Source of the DNA: Paramecium sonneborni
Taxonomy: Eukaryota; Ciliophora; Oligohymenophorea; Peniculida; Parameciidae
Assembly (NCBI GenBank): GCA_905182985.1
Contig: CAJJDN010000046.1
Coordinates: forward strand, 7,113-71,112
DNA length: 64,000 nt
Reading direction: 5' to 3'
In this document: positions 1 through 12,586 of the stretch, in pieces
Position numbering within the stretch: the stretch's first letter is position 1
Layout of the letters: each line of letters opens with the position of its first letter
Program-made: the position numbers and the translations under genes
Notes under the pieces: generated by a model
The model's input: only the letters and a program-made list of their open reading frames with translations
What the model was told of the DNA's origin: nothing
Database searches by the model: none

Positions 1-690
1 ATTTCTTGAGATTCTTATTAATTTGTAGCAACAGCAGGTTTTGTGAAGATTTGTTCAACATAGAAATTGAATCTGGAGATGAAATTATCTATGTCTTAAT
101 CTTTGTCTTTTTTAGATATTTTTGTTTTTTATCTGTATTATATCATTTATGAAGTTCCACAGCCACCTCCACGCAGCAAGAATTTAGTTTTCTGTATTAA
201 CTTTGCCATTTTTATGATAATTTAAATTATAAAATCCACATGGGTATAAAATCCTTACAATGTGATTTAGGAATTTAGAAATTCTTTAAAATACATTTTA
301 TTGAACTAAATAATTTTTCCAAAAAAACTCCCTAATCATTAGATACTTATGTTCACTGTATAGGGTATCTTGTTTCTATAGATCTTTCAACTTCTCAATC
401 ATCATATTATGAAACTATTTTAATAAATCACTGTCTACAACTACCTTCAAGGATCAATAAATAAGGTTAAAATAACTCATTTTTCCAAAAATTATTTGTA
501 TAATGATATTTTAATTTCCAGATATTTAATATTATTATCGGAGTTATTTGAATGAAATCAAATTTATTTGAACAATCTATATATTTAAAATCTCTATAAC
601 CTATTTCTATTGATCCACTTGATATAAAAATTAAACCAAATTCGATTATAAAAAATATCAAATACATTAAGCCATAAGTTTGTAGGTGCA
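1..690. other. No gene recognised
   Basis: A+T-rich sequence with short open stretches on both strands under the ciliate code. None gave a recognisable protein. It leads directly into the adenylation-domain relic, so it may contain decayed upstream parts of that gene. Confidence 0.4.
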
Positions 691-694
691 AATC

Positions 695-1385
695 TCTGTA
701 ACAGTATTACATTAAACAGCTCTGCTAGGTTGTACTATTTTGTGCTACTTCACCATCTATTTTTTCTGGCTTAAAATTTTCTTATTCGGAGTAGATAAAG
801 TCAACTTTACTGCAATTATAAATTTGTTTAAGAATAAGCAAGACCTTCCTAAGCACATCATAAATTTTTATGGTCTCACTAACAATAATACTTGGACCAC
901 TATTTTTGAGGTAGCTTCAGATGTTTTCCAATAATACAATATATTACTAATTGATGATATTAAATAGTTTGTACTTATTTTAGATAAGAATATGAATCCT
1001 TTAATAGCTGGTTTAGTTGATGAAATATATATAGGTGGATATATCGTCAGAATATCTTGGGCTAATAACTTTATAACTAAATTCTCTTTAATTCCTACAT
1101 GGAATAAATTTTATAGAATTGGAGATGTTGGTAGATTCTTACTTGATGAAAATATACAGTTTTTAGAAAAAGAAGATAATCAAATTAAGATCAGAGGTTA
1201 TAGAGAAGAAACTAAAGAAACAAATCCTTTTCTTGATAAAACCTAAAATTAAGTCAAGCCATTGTTGTACCATTTACAAAAATTACTGGGCAAAAGTATG
1301 TAATGTCTGTAGTTCTGAAAGAGAATACAATTACACATCTAAAAAAAGAGATAATAAACCAATTAATTGATTATCAAAAAAATTA
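695..1385 (+). pseudogene. Relic of a nonribosomal peptide synthetase adenylation domain
   Basis: With TAA/TAG read as Gln, one frame from about 695 to 1245 shows the second half of an amino-acid adenylation domain in the right order. LFGVDKVNF (about 784) matches the usual FGGDKVN region. FYGLTNNNTWTTI (about 866) matches the A5 motif NxYGPTE. VDEIYIGG (about 1018) matches A7. YRIGDVGRFLLDENIQFLEK and DNQIKIRGYR (1111-1206) match A8. After about 1245 the homology continues in another frame (AIVVPFT, about 1258-1385), so there is at least one frameshift. A5 has lost the Pro-Thr-Glu of GPTE and the A7 loop is altered. No intact start, core A3 motif, carrier-protein serine or condensation motif was found nearby. 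The in-frame TAA/TAG codons show it decayed, or was once used, under the ciliate code. Assignment to the ANL adenylation family is firm; NRPS rather than a free-standing ligase rests on the A5-A8 wording. Confidence 0.72.
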
Positions 1386-1389
1386 AATC

Positions 1390-3700
1390 TGTTACTGTTA
1401 ATTGACAATATAATTTATCTGGGAGTATCATGGATGATCTCTTGTATCTTTTAAATTGTTGCATTTGAATCTATATGGTAGAAATCAGTCTCCAAAATAG
1501 ACAATACTTTAAAAATAAAATGTATTGATCTATCAAAACATAATAATTTCGGTTTTTCTTATTTATACCAAAAGCTTGATATAAAGTAATTCACATATTA
1601 GCATTTTTGTATAGTTTTTATATGGTTATTTGTTATGTTGATACTAAACAGCTACTGAGTGAGGAGAAAAAATAGCCCTATCTTCAAATCATTGATTAAT
1701 ACATTCATGTTTAGGATAGTATTCCAGTCTTTTAAGTAATTTTTAGCAAAATTATTCGATAACTATAATAGTTGTTCAAACAATATTTCCTAAACAAAAT
1801 TAAAAATTTTTTTATATATTCATTAGCATCCTATATATTGCTGTCATCATTCAATTTGAGCTCATTTTCTTGTTGAATAGAACTTAAAGACACTATAAAA
1901 CCCTTATAGGTGCTTTATAGACCTTTGGTGTATCCTATCTTGAAAGTCCTGCTTCTCCACAAAAAAAGAAATTTTGTATACATTTCAGAGCGATTATTTA
2001 ATTTTACTGATCTAGTATAAAATTAATCTTTTACTGATATCTCAACAAATTTACAGAAGTTATTTCAGTAAAGGTTAAAGTCTAGAATTTTCTAATCTTC
2101 CTAACAAAATGGAAACTAAATAGATTCCAAGAATTTGTAGTTTGTTATGGTCTAGATTTTTTTATCAAAGCAAAACTTCAAACTCCTCATGGAATTTGTT
2201 GAATTCTTCACACAAATTCCCAAATTATCATCAAGCTTAAAACTATCTGTAAAATAAATTCATAAGAACTCTGCAAGGATGCTAGATTGAAATATATTGA
2301 TTTAAATAAAACAACCCATAATGCTAAAACTCTTAGAACTAGAGTTTTGATACAAATTCCAAGTAAATGCTGTATCAATTCACTCTTAGAATACACACTA
2401 TGAGATCTATAAGAAGTTCTGTAAATTCAAATATAACTATATCAAGATTTTGAGAAATAGTAAGAGACCCAATCCATTTTTAATAAATAATATTGTTGTT
2501 TATCCTTATTTTGATAAGCCTAATCTTGTGTGAGTTTATATCATCTAAGATATTACTATCAAAATCAAGAGTAGCAATTGATTCGTTGTCTAAAGAACTA
2601 TGTCTATCTCCAATAGTAAAATCTATTGTTGTTAAAAATTATTATATAATTTATTGTTTATTGCATACACTTGATTCTCCAAGGTTTCATATAAAAAGAT
2701 TTTACTATTCATATCAATAAGGTGTGCTATTCATAAAAATATTGGAGAAGGTGATGAACAAACCTTAACTAAAACAATTTTCGAGCCTATATTTAAGTAT
2801 AATAGTGTAAGTTGAAGCATGGTGATTCAAAAAATAGATACACACATACTCCAGTCAAAGTATTAATTTCACAAATACCATAAATGAAAATAATGGTTTT
2901 TATGTATGGTATAAAGGTGATTATAGTGTATTTGGAGATGGAAATAATAAATCATTAATATTCCATAAAGAAATTTTGAGGGTTATTTAAAAATAGAATT
3001 AAATCTTTCTATTGTTAAATTTGTTTAAAAGAAAAGAAATGTACACTAGATTAGGAGAATATTATGAAAGAGAAAATAGAAATTATATCTATAGCAATTA
3101 TGGATATGAATATTATCCCATTTTTATCATTGAACCAATTTTAAATATGAATGTAATCTCTAATTTTTGGAGATGGAATAGTAATAGAAATATTTGTAAA
3201 TATTATTTAATTATTTTTGAGTAATCAGATTTTAAAAGAATGGGATATATTAATCCATTTAGATTATTGCTATATATATATAAAATGTGAGATTGGCAAA
3301 AGAATTGTAACATCAATCGTGGTTTTCGATATTATAAATATATTGTACATTTTTTTAGTTTTCATAAAAGTTAATCTTACTTTTTAAAAATAAAATTATT
3401 TTGACAATTTCTTCTTAAATTTATTTTTAGTCTCTCAACTCTTCAACAAAAACAATAAAGATTCTTTAATTAAATTTCTAATTAATCAGTTTTAGTTTTT
3501 TAAAAAAAGATTCTTTTCTATCATTCAATTCTTATTCAAAATGTTTTTTTTCTTTTGATGTGTAATTAATTTAATTTATTTTTTTAAGTAATAAATAGAG
3601 CTTCTTCTTAATAATGCCTTAATTAATTAAAAAAGGTTTGTTTTTTTTAAATTCATTAATAACCACATGCAATATCTTATTATTATTTTACTACGTAAAA
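1390..3700. other. Gene-poor stretch with short coding-like fragments
   Basis: There are a few ciliate-code open stretches, for example around 2490-2740 and 2890-3290 (the latter containing WYKGDYSVFGDGNN and GEYYEREN). They change frame often and match no family I know. They could be further debris of a decayed gene. The rest is A+T-rich spacer. Confidence 0.35.
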
Positions 3701-3744
3701 ATAAATTTTTAAATTAAATGTTAAGTTTTACTTTTTAAAATATC

Positions 3745-4080
3745 TAAACAATTAGTTGATTCTAAATAAAAGAAGATACAACAGTTGTTCTTACAAAGAC
3801 GGATATAGTTCCAAAATAAATAATTTGAATAAGACATTTACTTAAATTGTTACGAAAGTTTCATCTTTTTATACAATCATATCTAAAAGGTAGATTTCAA
3901 TTACTTATTAATTATAATTAAGAAAAGACAACTCTTTGAAGCAGAAGAACATTCATAAAGTTGATTCTCTTAGTTAAGATGTGCAAGCTTTTAACATCGA
4001 ACAACAAGATATTTATTTCTAGAGGATTGAATAGAGATTCAACTAATTAAAATAGCTCATATTAATGATAAAAATTGTAA
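3745..4080 (+). CDS. Possible gene fragment, coiled-coil-like, unknown
   Basis: An open frame under the ciliate code runs through this interval. It has protein-like composition near its end (HKVDSLSQDVQAFNIEQQD, about 3955-4015), which looks like a short coiled coil. No start codon with a clean context and no intron set could be assigned. The frame stays open to a TGA near 4221, but the last part is hydrophobic and spacer-like. I do not recognise it; it may be an exon of a longer gene or a relic. Confidence 0.3.
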
Positions 4081-5019
4081 TAATCACATTTTTCATTAAG
4101 GGATGTAATTATTTTATTTCCTCATTTCTTAATTTTATATCTTGCATCTAAATAATAAATACATTTTTCAGTAAACTATTTGAAGTTTACTTTAACTTTG
4201 ATTAAATGCTATTTTTAGATTGATTTACATAACTTGTAAATTAAGCTAATCAAAAATTAAAAAACTTGCATTAATTTATAACTAAATTATAAAATATCAA
4301 TTAAAATAGAAAAATTATCTCTAAAATCTTAATTATCATTATCTTCAATTCAAAATAATAAATTTTGATTATTCGTCATATTAATCTAAGAGAAAGTTTG
4401 ATACCTTAGTTTTAAATGCAATATCATATATTATTTGTATTGTAAATTTATTTCTCAAATTACATATTGCGATAAATTTATTTGAATCATTTATTATGGA
4501 TAAATGAGAGTTATCGAAAAATAGAATGAGAAATCGTTTGGTAATGGAATGATAGATGCATAAGACTACAAAAATCAATCCTATTATAACAGCGAAATTT
4601 CAAATCTACCTTAATAAAAACTTCAATCATCAATGAGGTATTCAAAAGCTTTCTTATGCAAATATATAATTGTTCCTGTAAATGACTTTTTGAATAAAAT
4701 AAAGTTATAAGAATTAATTCACAGTTACGAATATTATTTACATCTATTTAATATTAATGGCTTTCTAATAGTTTTATCTGATTAATCACATAATTAATTT
4801 TATACTATGTAGATTTCATCTTTACAATATAATTCAATAGACCCTCCCATTCAACAATCTAATTTTAATCCACTCTTATAATATTTCAAATATGAATTTC
4901 AGAAGAATTTATGGATTTAATTAGATCCATTTTATCAGTATCTTTTGAACATCAATTTTCTCATTGCTTTTTAATTTTTAATTGTTGTATTAAATTTTGA
5001 GATCATGAATATTAATAGT

Positions 5020-5513
5020 AACAAAATGTCTTGAGTTTGTAACAGGATTTGAAGGAACAATATAAAAAGAGAGCATAAATCAGAAAACAGATTTTAGTAT
5101 TTTAAACTAATTGCAATTAATGCTAGATTACTAATAGAAATATTTATGTTGAAAATGCTTTTCAGCCTTCATCAAGGAAAGGAAACATATAATCAAAAGG
5201 GGAGAATACTATTTTAATTTTAGTTCTTAATTTTTTAAGGCAAATATATTAAAAGTCTAAATAAATAATATAGAGATTATATTATACAAATTATATATTA
5301 AACAAAAATATAATTAATCTATTCAAAGATTTGATTATTATTATTTTGGTTTTATAATATTTTTAAGACATTCAGAGTCATAGATTGAATAGAGACAATT
5401 AAATAATAAAAGAGGATTGTATCATCCAAATAGACTTCCACAGATTATATAAGATCTGTTTTTGTTTTAAGATAAATCTGAATCTTTTGGGTCTTTATGA
5501 AATTATAAGTAAT
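5020..5513 (+). CDS. Possible small gene or relic, unknown
   Basis: Two coding-like stretches lie in different frames. About 5035-5205 contains DLKEQYKKRAQIRKQI and ENAFQPSSRKGNIQSKGEN. About 5366-5513 contains ESQIEQRQLNNKRGLYHPN and ends SESFGSL-TGA. They are separated by 160 nt of spacer-like sequence that is too long for the introns used elsewhere here. They may be two exons with an unusual intron, two fragments of a decayed gene, or chance. No family recognised. Confidence 0.28.
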
Positions 5514-6594
5514 AAATAAAAAGAAATTTAAGAATATTAAAATGGACAAATTATATATTTGAAACATAAACTGCTTTTTCTGACAGATATTCATATTTAA
5601 GAAATTTAATGATTATTTTATAAGTTTTTTTCGATTTCACTTTTTTTGTCGAAAAGAAATAGCTTTTATTTAAATTTTAGATTAAATTTAAAAAATGTTA
5701 TACAATATCAGAAATATTTATTAAAACCAGAGCAAATGCTCATCTTAAATTATCTGCAAAATTAAATTTAAATTTTTTTATAGTTAGATCAATTTCTGGG
5801 TTACTAAAAAATAAAATTTCTAACTTTCTATATTGCATTTTACATTTTAAATTTTTAATTATATATTAATTTCAATATATAATAATTAGATAATCCATAT
5901 ATTAATGATCTAAATTTTAATAATTTTTTTCTAATAAAGGATGATATTTGGATCTATTTGAAAAGGCAAGAGTTCATTTCATAAATTATACTATTTTGAG
6001 AACTAAAAAGTTATTAATAGAAAATAAAAATTATTATCAATGATAAAAATATTTCAGTAGCCAGATAAAAAATGGTAAAAAGTTATCTGGAACAAATTTA
6101 AGGAGATCAAATTTTTAGAAGAGAAATCTATTGAAACATACTTCAATATGGTAAAAAGATAAAGAATATATTAAAATTTGATACTTTTGAATTTAGTAAA
6201 CTCATAAATAACGAAGAAAAATTAAATTAGACTGGATGGATAAGAATACACTAGAGAAGATGAATATAGAGAGATATATGTGTTGAATAATATCAATAAC
6301 ATGGTGAAGATGATAAGGATATTCTTAAAAAAGAAGAGGAACGTAGTGGACTTGAAGTATGACAATTAAATTGCGGTAGATCTATTAAAAAAATTATTAA
6401 GATGATAATCATAATAAAAACTTATTAAAATTAATTTATTACCTAATAACAATTTCTTAGGATTAAAAATCTTTAAGGTAAAATAATAAAAATTATTAGA
6501 AAATTTTAAGATAATTGTTTGCTTAATCAAAATTAATAATTTATATTAAACTTGATATCATAATTTTAACTTAAAATATATTATTTTTTAGGCT

Positions 6595-6939
6595 GTGTAA
6601 TTGACAAACAAAATTAAGTGATTGTTCCAGTTTTAGTTCGAAATTTGTTTGCGAAAAAGCTCAGAATTTAGAAAGATTATAATTGCAATTTTCTGATTAC
6701 ATCAAATAAGTATTTTGGATCGATAAGTAATATTGAAAAGATGCTAAATATTGTAGGAGATGAAGCCCTTAAACGAAGATTAGAACATGAAATGATAATT
6801 GAACCACAGAAGGAATTAATACTATCCATTGTAAAAATTATTTAAAACGATAATTTAATCCAATTTGACGAATTGAAAGATATTTTTTGTAGCCTTTTTT
6901 CTCTGGCAATAATTTCTAATTTAAAATTTAAATTATGAT
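6595..6939 (+). CDS. Hypothetical protein, C-terminal part
   Basis: A clean ciliate-code frame ends at the TGA at 6937. It reads as soluble protein: VIVPVLVRNLFAKKLRIQ, then SNIEKMLNIVGDEALKRRLE, then EPQKELILSIVKIIQND. It has few low-complexity runs and many charged residues, unlike the surrounding spacer, so I take it as real coding sequence. The beginning is not resolved. The frame is open upstream into A+T-rich sequence, and a TTTTTTAG just before the recognisable part could be an acceptor site. Coding-like pieces at about 6150-6410 may be earlier exons. I do not recognise the family. Confidence 0.45.
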
Positions 6940-7750
6940 ACTTTAAACAATATATAATATCAATTATGTAAATTATTATAACTATAATTATTGACAGTCC
7001 TTTATAAAATTATAATTCTAATTAGTAACTGTTAGAAAAATAGGTAATATTTAAGAAATAATTAAAATAAGAATATCAATCATTATCTTATAATTTGTTT
7101 TCTTTATTAAACTACTAAATAAGTTTACATTGTTAAAATATTTAATTCACTAAAAAATTGTTTCCATATCACCATAGTATAAATTTTATTAAAAAATAAA
7201 AAATTAGTCTTTGGGAATACAACTACATAACTAACTAAGAAGTTAGATTTTTCTTTATCATAATTTATGATATTTTGAATAACAGAAAAAACAAATTTAT
7301 TTAAACATTTAAGTAAAATGAATAATCAAAATAGAATTTCTCGATTAACCTCTAAAATAATCGATCAATAATAATGATAAAAACAAAATCATATCAAAAT
7401 TTAAAGGCTCAATGGTCTAAAAATTTGTACAAGATTCTATCATGAATCTGAAAATTAATGATTCCAGTATAACAAAATTTTTTGAAAGAAAAACCGAATG
7501 TAAATATAGAAAAAGTATTCTTTAAATTTAAAAAAAATAATTAACAATATAGAATGAAAAAATAGAAAAAATTCTTAAAAGTAGATCAAAGAATAAAAAA
7601 AAGTATTGATTTTAAGGCAAATTTATTTATTTAAACTTTAGAATCTTAAATAAAAATGGATTGCTACTTTAAAATCTAATTTAGCAGTTATGAAGTAAGA
7701 TTCTATTTAATTGAATCATGGGTAATTATTCATTTAATAGATCTTTTAGA
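6940..7750. other. Spacer, no gene seen
   Basis: A+T-rich sequence with frequent TGA in all frames and no recognisable protein. It probably holds the promoter of the MORN-type gene that follows. Confidence 0.4.
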
Positions 7751-9486
7751 ATGAAAGCTGAAATAGTTGAGATAAAATATGAATTTCTTTTGAATTATAA
7801 AGTAAATTAATTTTCTCCTGAATAAAGACAACAATATTTTGCATATATAAATTTGTAATTAAAATAATAATAAACAATGTCATCTATTACTTTGTTGAAT
7901 ACAGATTAATAGTTAAGGAGTGAGGAAGAGATTGAAAAAAGTGATATTATAATTGAAGATGCAGTAAAAATTCATTGGAACATCTGGTGTGGATCTTGGC
8001 AATTTATTAAAACATCAATTATAATCAAAAATAATAAAAATCAAGAGCTGATTTACATTAAAGATCATAAAACTTTAAGATAGTAACAGTAAAAGATGTA
8101 TTGATAGGGAGAAGATTTTTTATTTAAGAAATAATTTTGAGTTTATGAAAAATGTAGAATAAATTAATCATTTAACTTGGATAGGGTTATTTTCAAATTT
8201 AAACCAAAAAATTGGAATATGGAATGCTTATTGGAAACTTTAAAAAATAATTATAGGAGGGTATTACGATTAATGTAGTAAAAAATAAGGAAAGTGGGTA
8301 GAAATTTTTGAAAATTATTGCGAGTAATTTTTTATTTAAATAATCAGTTTTGCAAAAGTTACTTATAAAGGCTAATATAAGAATGGATTAAAATGTAATA
8401 TATGGGAAACATTATATTAGAATAAAATTATGTAATATCAGTTTAATGAAGTGGTTTAGGAATATATGGTAAATAAAGTTAAAAAAATGGTTTATGGATA
8501 GATTTGCATGATAATTTTTATGAGTATCTAGAAATAACATATATAGTGAATGTTAAGTTACCTTTTAAGGAAATTATAAAAATGGAATTAAATAAGGATC
8601 ATGGTTAACAAAACATAAGGAATACTATGAATAAGAATCTCATAAGATGTATATTTGTTTTTAATATTAGAGGAGGTGGATTATATAATGAAGAAGGGAT
8701 GAAAATTGGAATTTGGATTGAAATTAATGAGACTTTTAATGAGTATAAAAAGATAGAATCTTAGTAACTCTCAATTAACATATGTTGGTGTTTATTAAAA
8801 TGGAAAGAAATAACAAAGGTGGATTGTAAATTATTATAATTGTGAAATGTAATTCTTTAAGTTTATTTTAGTGGAGGAGGATATTATGATAATTTTGGAT
8901 AAAAAATTAATTAGTGGGTTGAGCTACATGAAAATTTTGGAGGGTAATAATTGATTTAATTAAGAAGGGGATGTGAAGTTGTTTATAAGGGATTTTACAA
9001 ATTTGGAAAGAAATTTGGTAATTGGGAAATAATGCATAGATAAGATGCAGATAATTAATTTTAAGTGATGTATGAGGATTCAATTATTCTAGTGGGTATT
9101 AAATATTTAATGAATTTGGTTTGAAAAATGGAATTTAAATAGAACTACGTGAAATATTCTTAAAGTAATAAAAAAGATATTTCAATAGCGATTATTAGAT
9201 AATTTATGTTGGATCATATAAAAATGGAATAAAATCTGGTTATTGGGAAATTAAATATAGGGAAAGCCATAGAGATTAATTCATTAAAATGTATACATAT
9301 ATTTTGTTTTCAGTGGTGAAGGATATTATAATGAAAAAGGATTGAAAGTTGGAATATGGATAGATATTGATGATGATTTCCATAAGTACTATTGGACTAA
9401 AATATAGTTTTAATAAATAAATAAATATTGGATTATATACATAAGGAGAAAAGTCAGGATAATTTATTGTAAAAGAGTTAGAATGA
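7751..9486 (+). CDS. YwqK/MORN-variant repeat protein
   Basis: Member of a large ciliate family built from degenerate MORN-like units of the form GGG-x-Y...G-x-K-x-G-x-W. The frame starts at ATG 7751. Small introns are placed at about 8083-8107, 8324-8347, 8432-8451, 8649-8670, 8849-8871 and 9291-9313. Recognisable pieces include LTWIGLFSNLNQKIGIWNAYWK (8170-8240), VTYKGQYKNGLKCNIWE, GGGLYNEEGMKIGIWIE, GGGYYDNFGQ and GEGYYNEKGLKVGIWIDI. It ends at TGA 9484. Introns again fall just before the GGG of several units. Near 9415 the frame slips within an AATAAATAAATAAAT run before the final LYTQGEKSGQ, so the gene is either slightly damaged or has a repeat-length error. An exon junction near 9063-9091 is uncertain. 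No biochemical function is known to me for this family; MORN-type repeats usually bind membranes or proteins. Confidence 0.72.
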
Positions 9487-12400
9487 ATGATATTATTAAT
9501 TTTGATAATATAAAATCACATTAGATAATAATTATTCAATTACAATAGTGATTTTAAAATATGATCAAATAGGATAAAATAGAGATTAGTATTAAATTGT
9601 AAACATATTATGTTATTCATTGCATAAACTTTAATAAAAGTTTGTAACATATTGTTTAAATTGAAAATAGAATTAAAAATATAATTACAGTTGTTTAACT
9701 ACTAATTTTATGATGAATATAAAATAATTATTTAAGAAATCTTGATTTAAGACTGATAAAATTATTTTGTCTCTTCAATCTCAGATTATAAACTTCAGCC
9801 ATACCTAAAAAATTTTAACTCAGATGAAATAGATAATACATTAAAATCAACTTTTATTTTATGCTTATTTATTTTGGTTGAAAATATTATAGTTTATATT
9901 CAACATTTGTATAAATTTCAAGATGAAAAAAAGTCTTTGTGACTTTCTTTTAGATATCACTTGGATTAATTTATTTCATTAATTCATAGGTATCCTTTTA
10001 TTAAGCATCCTTTTATATTAAAAAAGAAACTTAACAATAATATATAGAAAGATTAAAGTATTTTAATTCGAGAATATAACTCTGAAATAAAGTACAAAAT
10101 ATTGAAGACATTATGATTATTTCGGTTTTAATTGTTGTTACTAAGTGTTGCGAAGTTTTAAATGAGGATTATTATCTCTACCCTACTAAAGGAAAAATAT
10201 TAAAAATAACTATTGATAAAGAAAAATATTAAAAATAGCTATTGATAAATTATTTTAAAGCAATAACCTAAATTATTAATGTTTTAATTATTATTATCTT
10301 AAATCCATTTTAAATTTAAATCTGTTGATTTTTTTGTAGATCAAATAGTAGCTTTGACTACAAAATCTTTTTAAATACCTATTTAGAGCTGATAAAAAAC
10401 TAATAATGTAAAATGTTATTAACATGACCCAAACTTGTCATGCTTAAATATTACATATCTAATAATATAATATTAGATTGTTACTAAAATTCACTAAATA
10501 AAACAATTATAAATTTAAGTCAATCTTAATCTTATATAGAACTCTTTAGAAATAATATTTGAATTGAAGATTAAGTCTTATAAATCAATATGAGTAAAAG
10601 TAGCAAAACTTAGAATAATTATCCATTGAAGAACTTTAATGAATATTTCAATAAAACTGATAGTTCAATCATTTAAGATCTATTTAATATAATAATAATT
10701 TTAGTAACTCATTTCTACTGATGAATAATTTTAGAATCCTTAATTATATAAATAAAGACTAATATTTCTTTTGTCCTTTTAAAAAATGTGTTGCCTCCAC
10801 TATTAATAACTTCAGTTTTATTCTTTATGTATAAATAATCATTCAATTAATTAACAGAATTTATCTTTTAAAGAACATGATGTTATTTATAAGTTTTTCT
10901 AAAGTGTATTTATTATTAGATAAAATTCTAAATTCATAGACTGGGATTAAAATATTTAATTAAATATGAATATGCTATATTTTATTTTAGTAAACATTAA
11001 AAGAAATAAGTTTTAATAAAATGAAGAGAAAGTAGAATATTTTAATTAATTCTTTTTATTAAGAACAAGGACAATTATATTAATTGAGTTAATTCCACAG
11101 CAGACAGCAGGATAAAATAGGTTATATTCCTTTAGCATCTACAGTTAGGTTCATTTTTAATTTATCAGCTAATAATAGTAATTAAATAGTAACAATATAT
11201 TGAATGATGATGGAGAATTTTTAATTATTTATAATTAGTAAAAAATTTAATAAGATTTATAATTTTCAAAGAAACAATTCTTTATAACTTTGCAATTATA
11301 TCTTATTTAGTAATAATTAATTAACCCCTTTCATCTACAATTAGTTATATAAAATCAACAAGGATATAAAAACCAATTGATTTCAAACAAATTATGAAGT
11401 ATGGAACTAGTATTATATTTCTATCTTTTTGATATATCTATATTTAAATTTTCAAAATGAAATGGTTATTAATATATTTTATCTAAATGTATTATATAAC
11501 TGAGAAAACGAAAAATTATGATTTTGTATCTTCTAGAAAATTAGATTTTTAAAACAATTTTTATATTTTAACTATCAGAAACTTCTTATATTATTCATTT
11601 ATTTTACATTCTCTTTTCTATATCTGTAAAACCTTGTGTTTCATTAACTCGAATATTTCTCATTTATTAATTAATTTGAACTTGTTTACAAAATTATATC
11701 ATTATTTGATTTTTATTAACAAATTTTAAGCTCATTCCTTACGACTTGTTGTCAAAAATGATAAAAATATTTTAATCTATTAAAAATTAATGAAAATAAT
11801 AATATAGAATATTTACCAATTTTAATTTTTTTGTTATTTGATTATCATATATCAAGTATCCAAAATTAAAAAAACTGTTTAGGATTTCATAAAAGAAACA
11901 AAAATTTTGAATTATGTTAAATTTATATAATTTCATATAATATTATGAATGTCTTACATAGGGACAGATTTAAATCAATTAAAAATATATCGATTTCAAC
12001 ATTTTATCTTCCTACCCTTATGATTGAATGGTGAAAAATAATGAATTGTAAGTTAAATTTAATAAAAATATTTTATGATTAATATTTATCGAGATAAGAA
12101 CATAATTCAACTTTAATTCAAGTTTTCATAATTATTTCTTGTAAATAATTATTTAATTTTAAAATGCACTTATGTCTTCTCTCAATTCAGAGATTTAGAA
12201 ATTGAGAGAAATAAATTTTGATCTACTTGCTCTAAGTTTAAATGAATAAGAAAAAAAAAATTTCAAATACACCATTTGGCTAATTATTTCTAGTGTTGAA
12301 ATGTATTATAAAAAAATGATTAAAGTATCTAATTTGCTACCAAATATTTTTTTTATTTACCCAAAAATAAATTATAAATATATTTAATTAAAATCAAAAG

Positions 12401-12580
12401 AAGAATGATTTTATTTAAGAATTTTTGTAGACTTATTATTATTAACAAGTAGGTGTAATTTAAATGTAGAAAGATTGAATAAATATAATTATTTATTAGA
12501 ATTTCAAATTAATATATTGGATCATAAATAATTTTTAAGCAAATAAAAATAAACCAGATAAAATTAAATTCAAAAAATAT
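9487..12580. other. Long gene-poor region
   Basis: About 3.1 kb of A+T-rich sequence. Only short ciliate-code frames stand out: a possible 48-codon one from about 10590 and a 60-codon one at 11021-11203. Nothing else is recognisable on either strand. Confidence 0.4.
11021..11203 (+). CDS. Possible 60-residue ORF
   Basis: ATG 11021 to TGA 11201 stays open and has protein-like composition in the middle (GQLYQLSQFHSRQQDKIGY). No homology is recognised. It could be the last exon of a small gene whose first exon lies near 10590. Chance is a fair alternative, because only TGA stops translation here and open frames are long in A+T-rich DNA. Confidence 0.22.
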
Positions 12581-12586
12581 TAATAA

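Noticed and set aside
6478..6592. A 115-nt intron before the hypothetical protein
   Set aside because: All introns resolved elsewhere are 20-35 nt and GTA...TAG. This one is far longer and its removal was not needed to keep an open frame.
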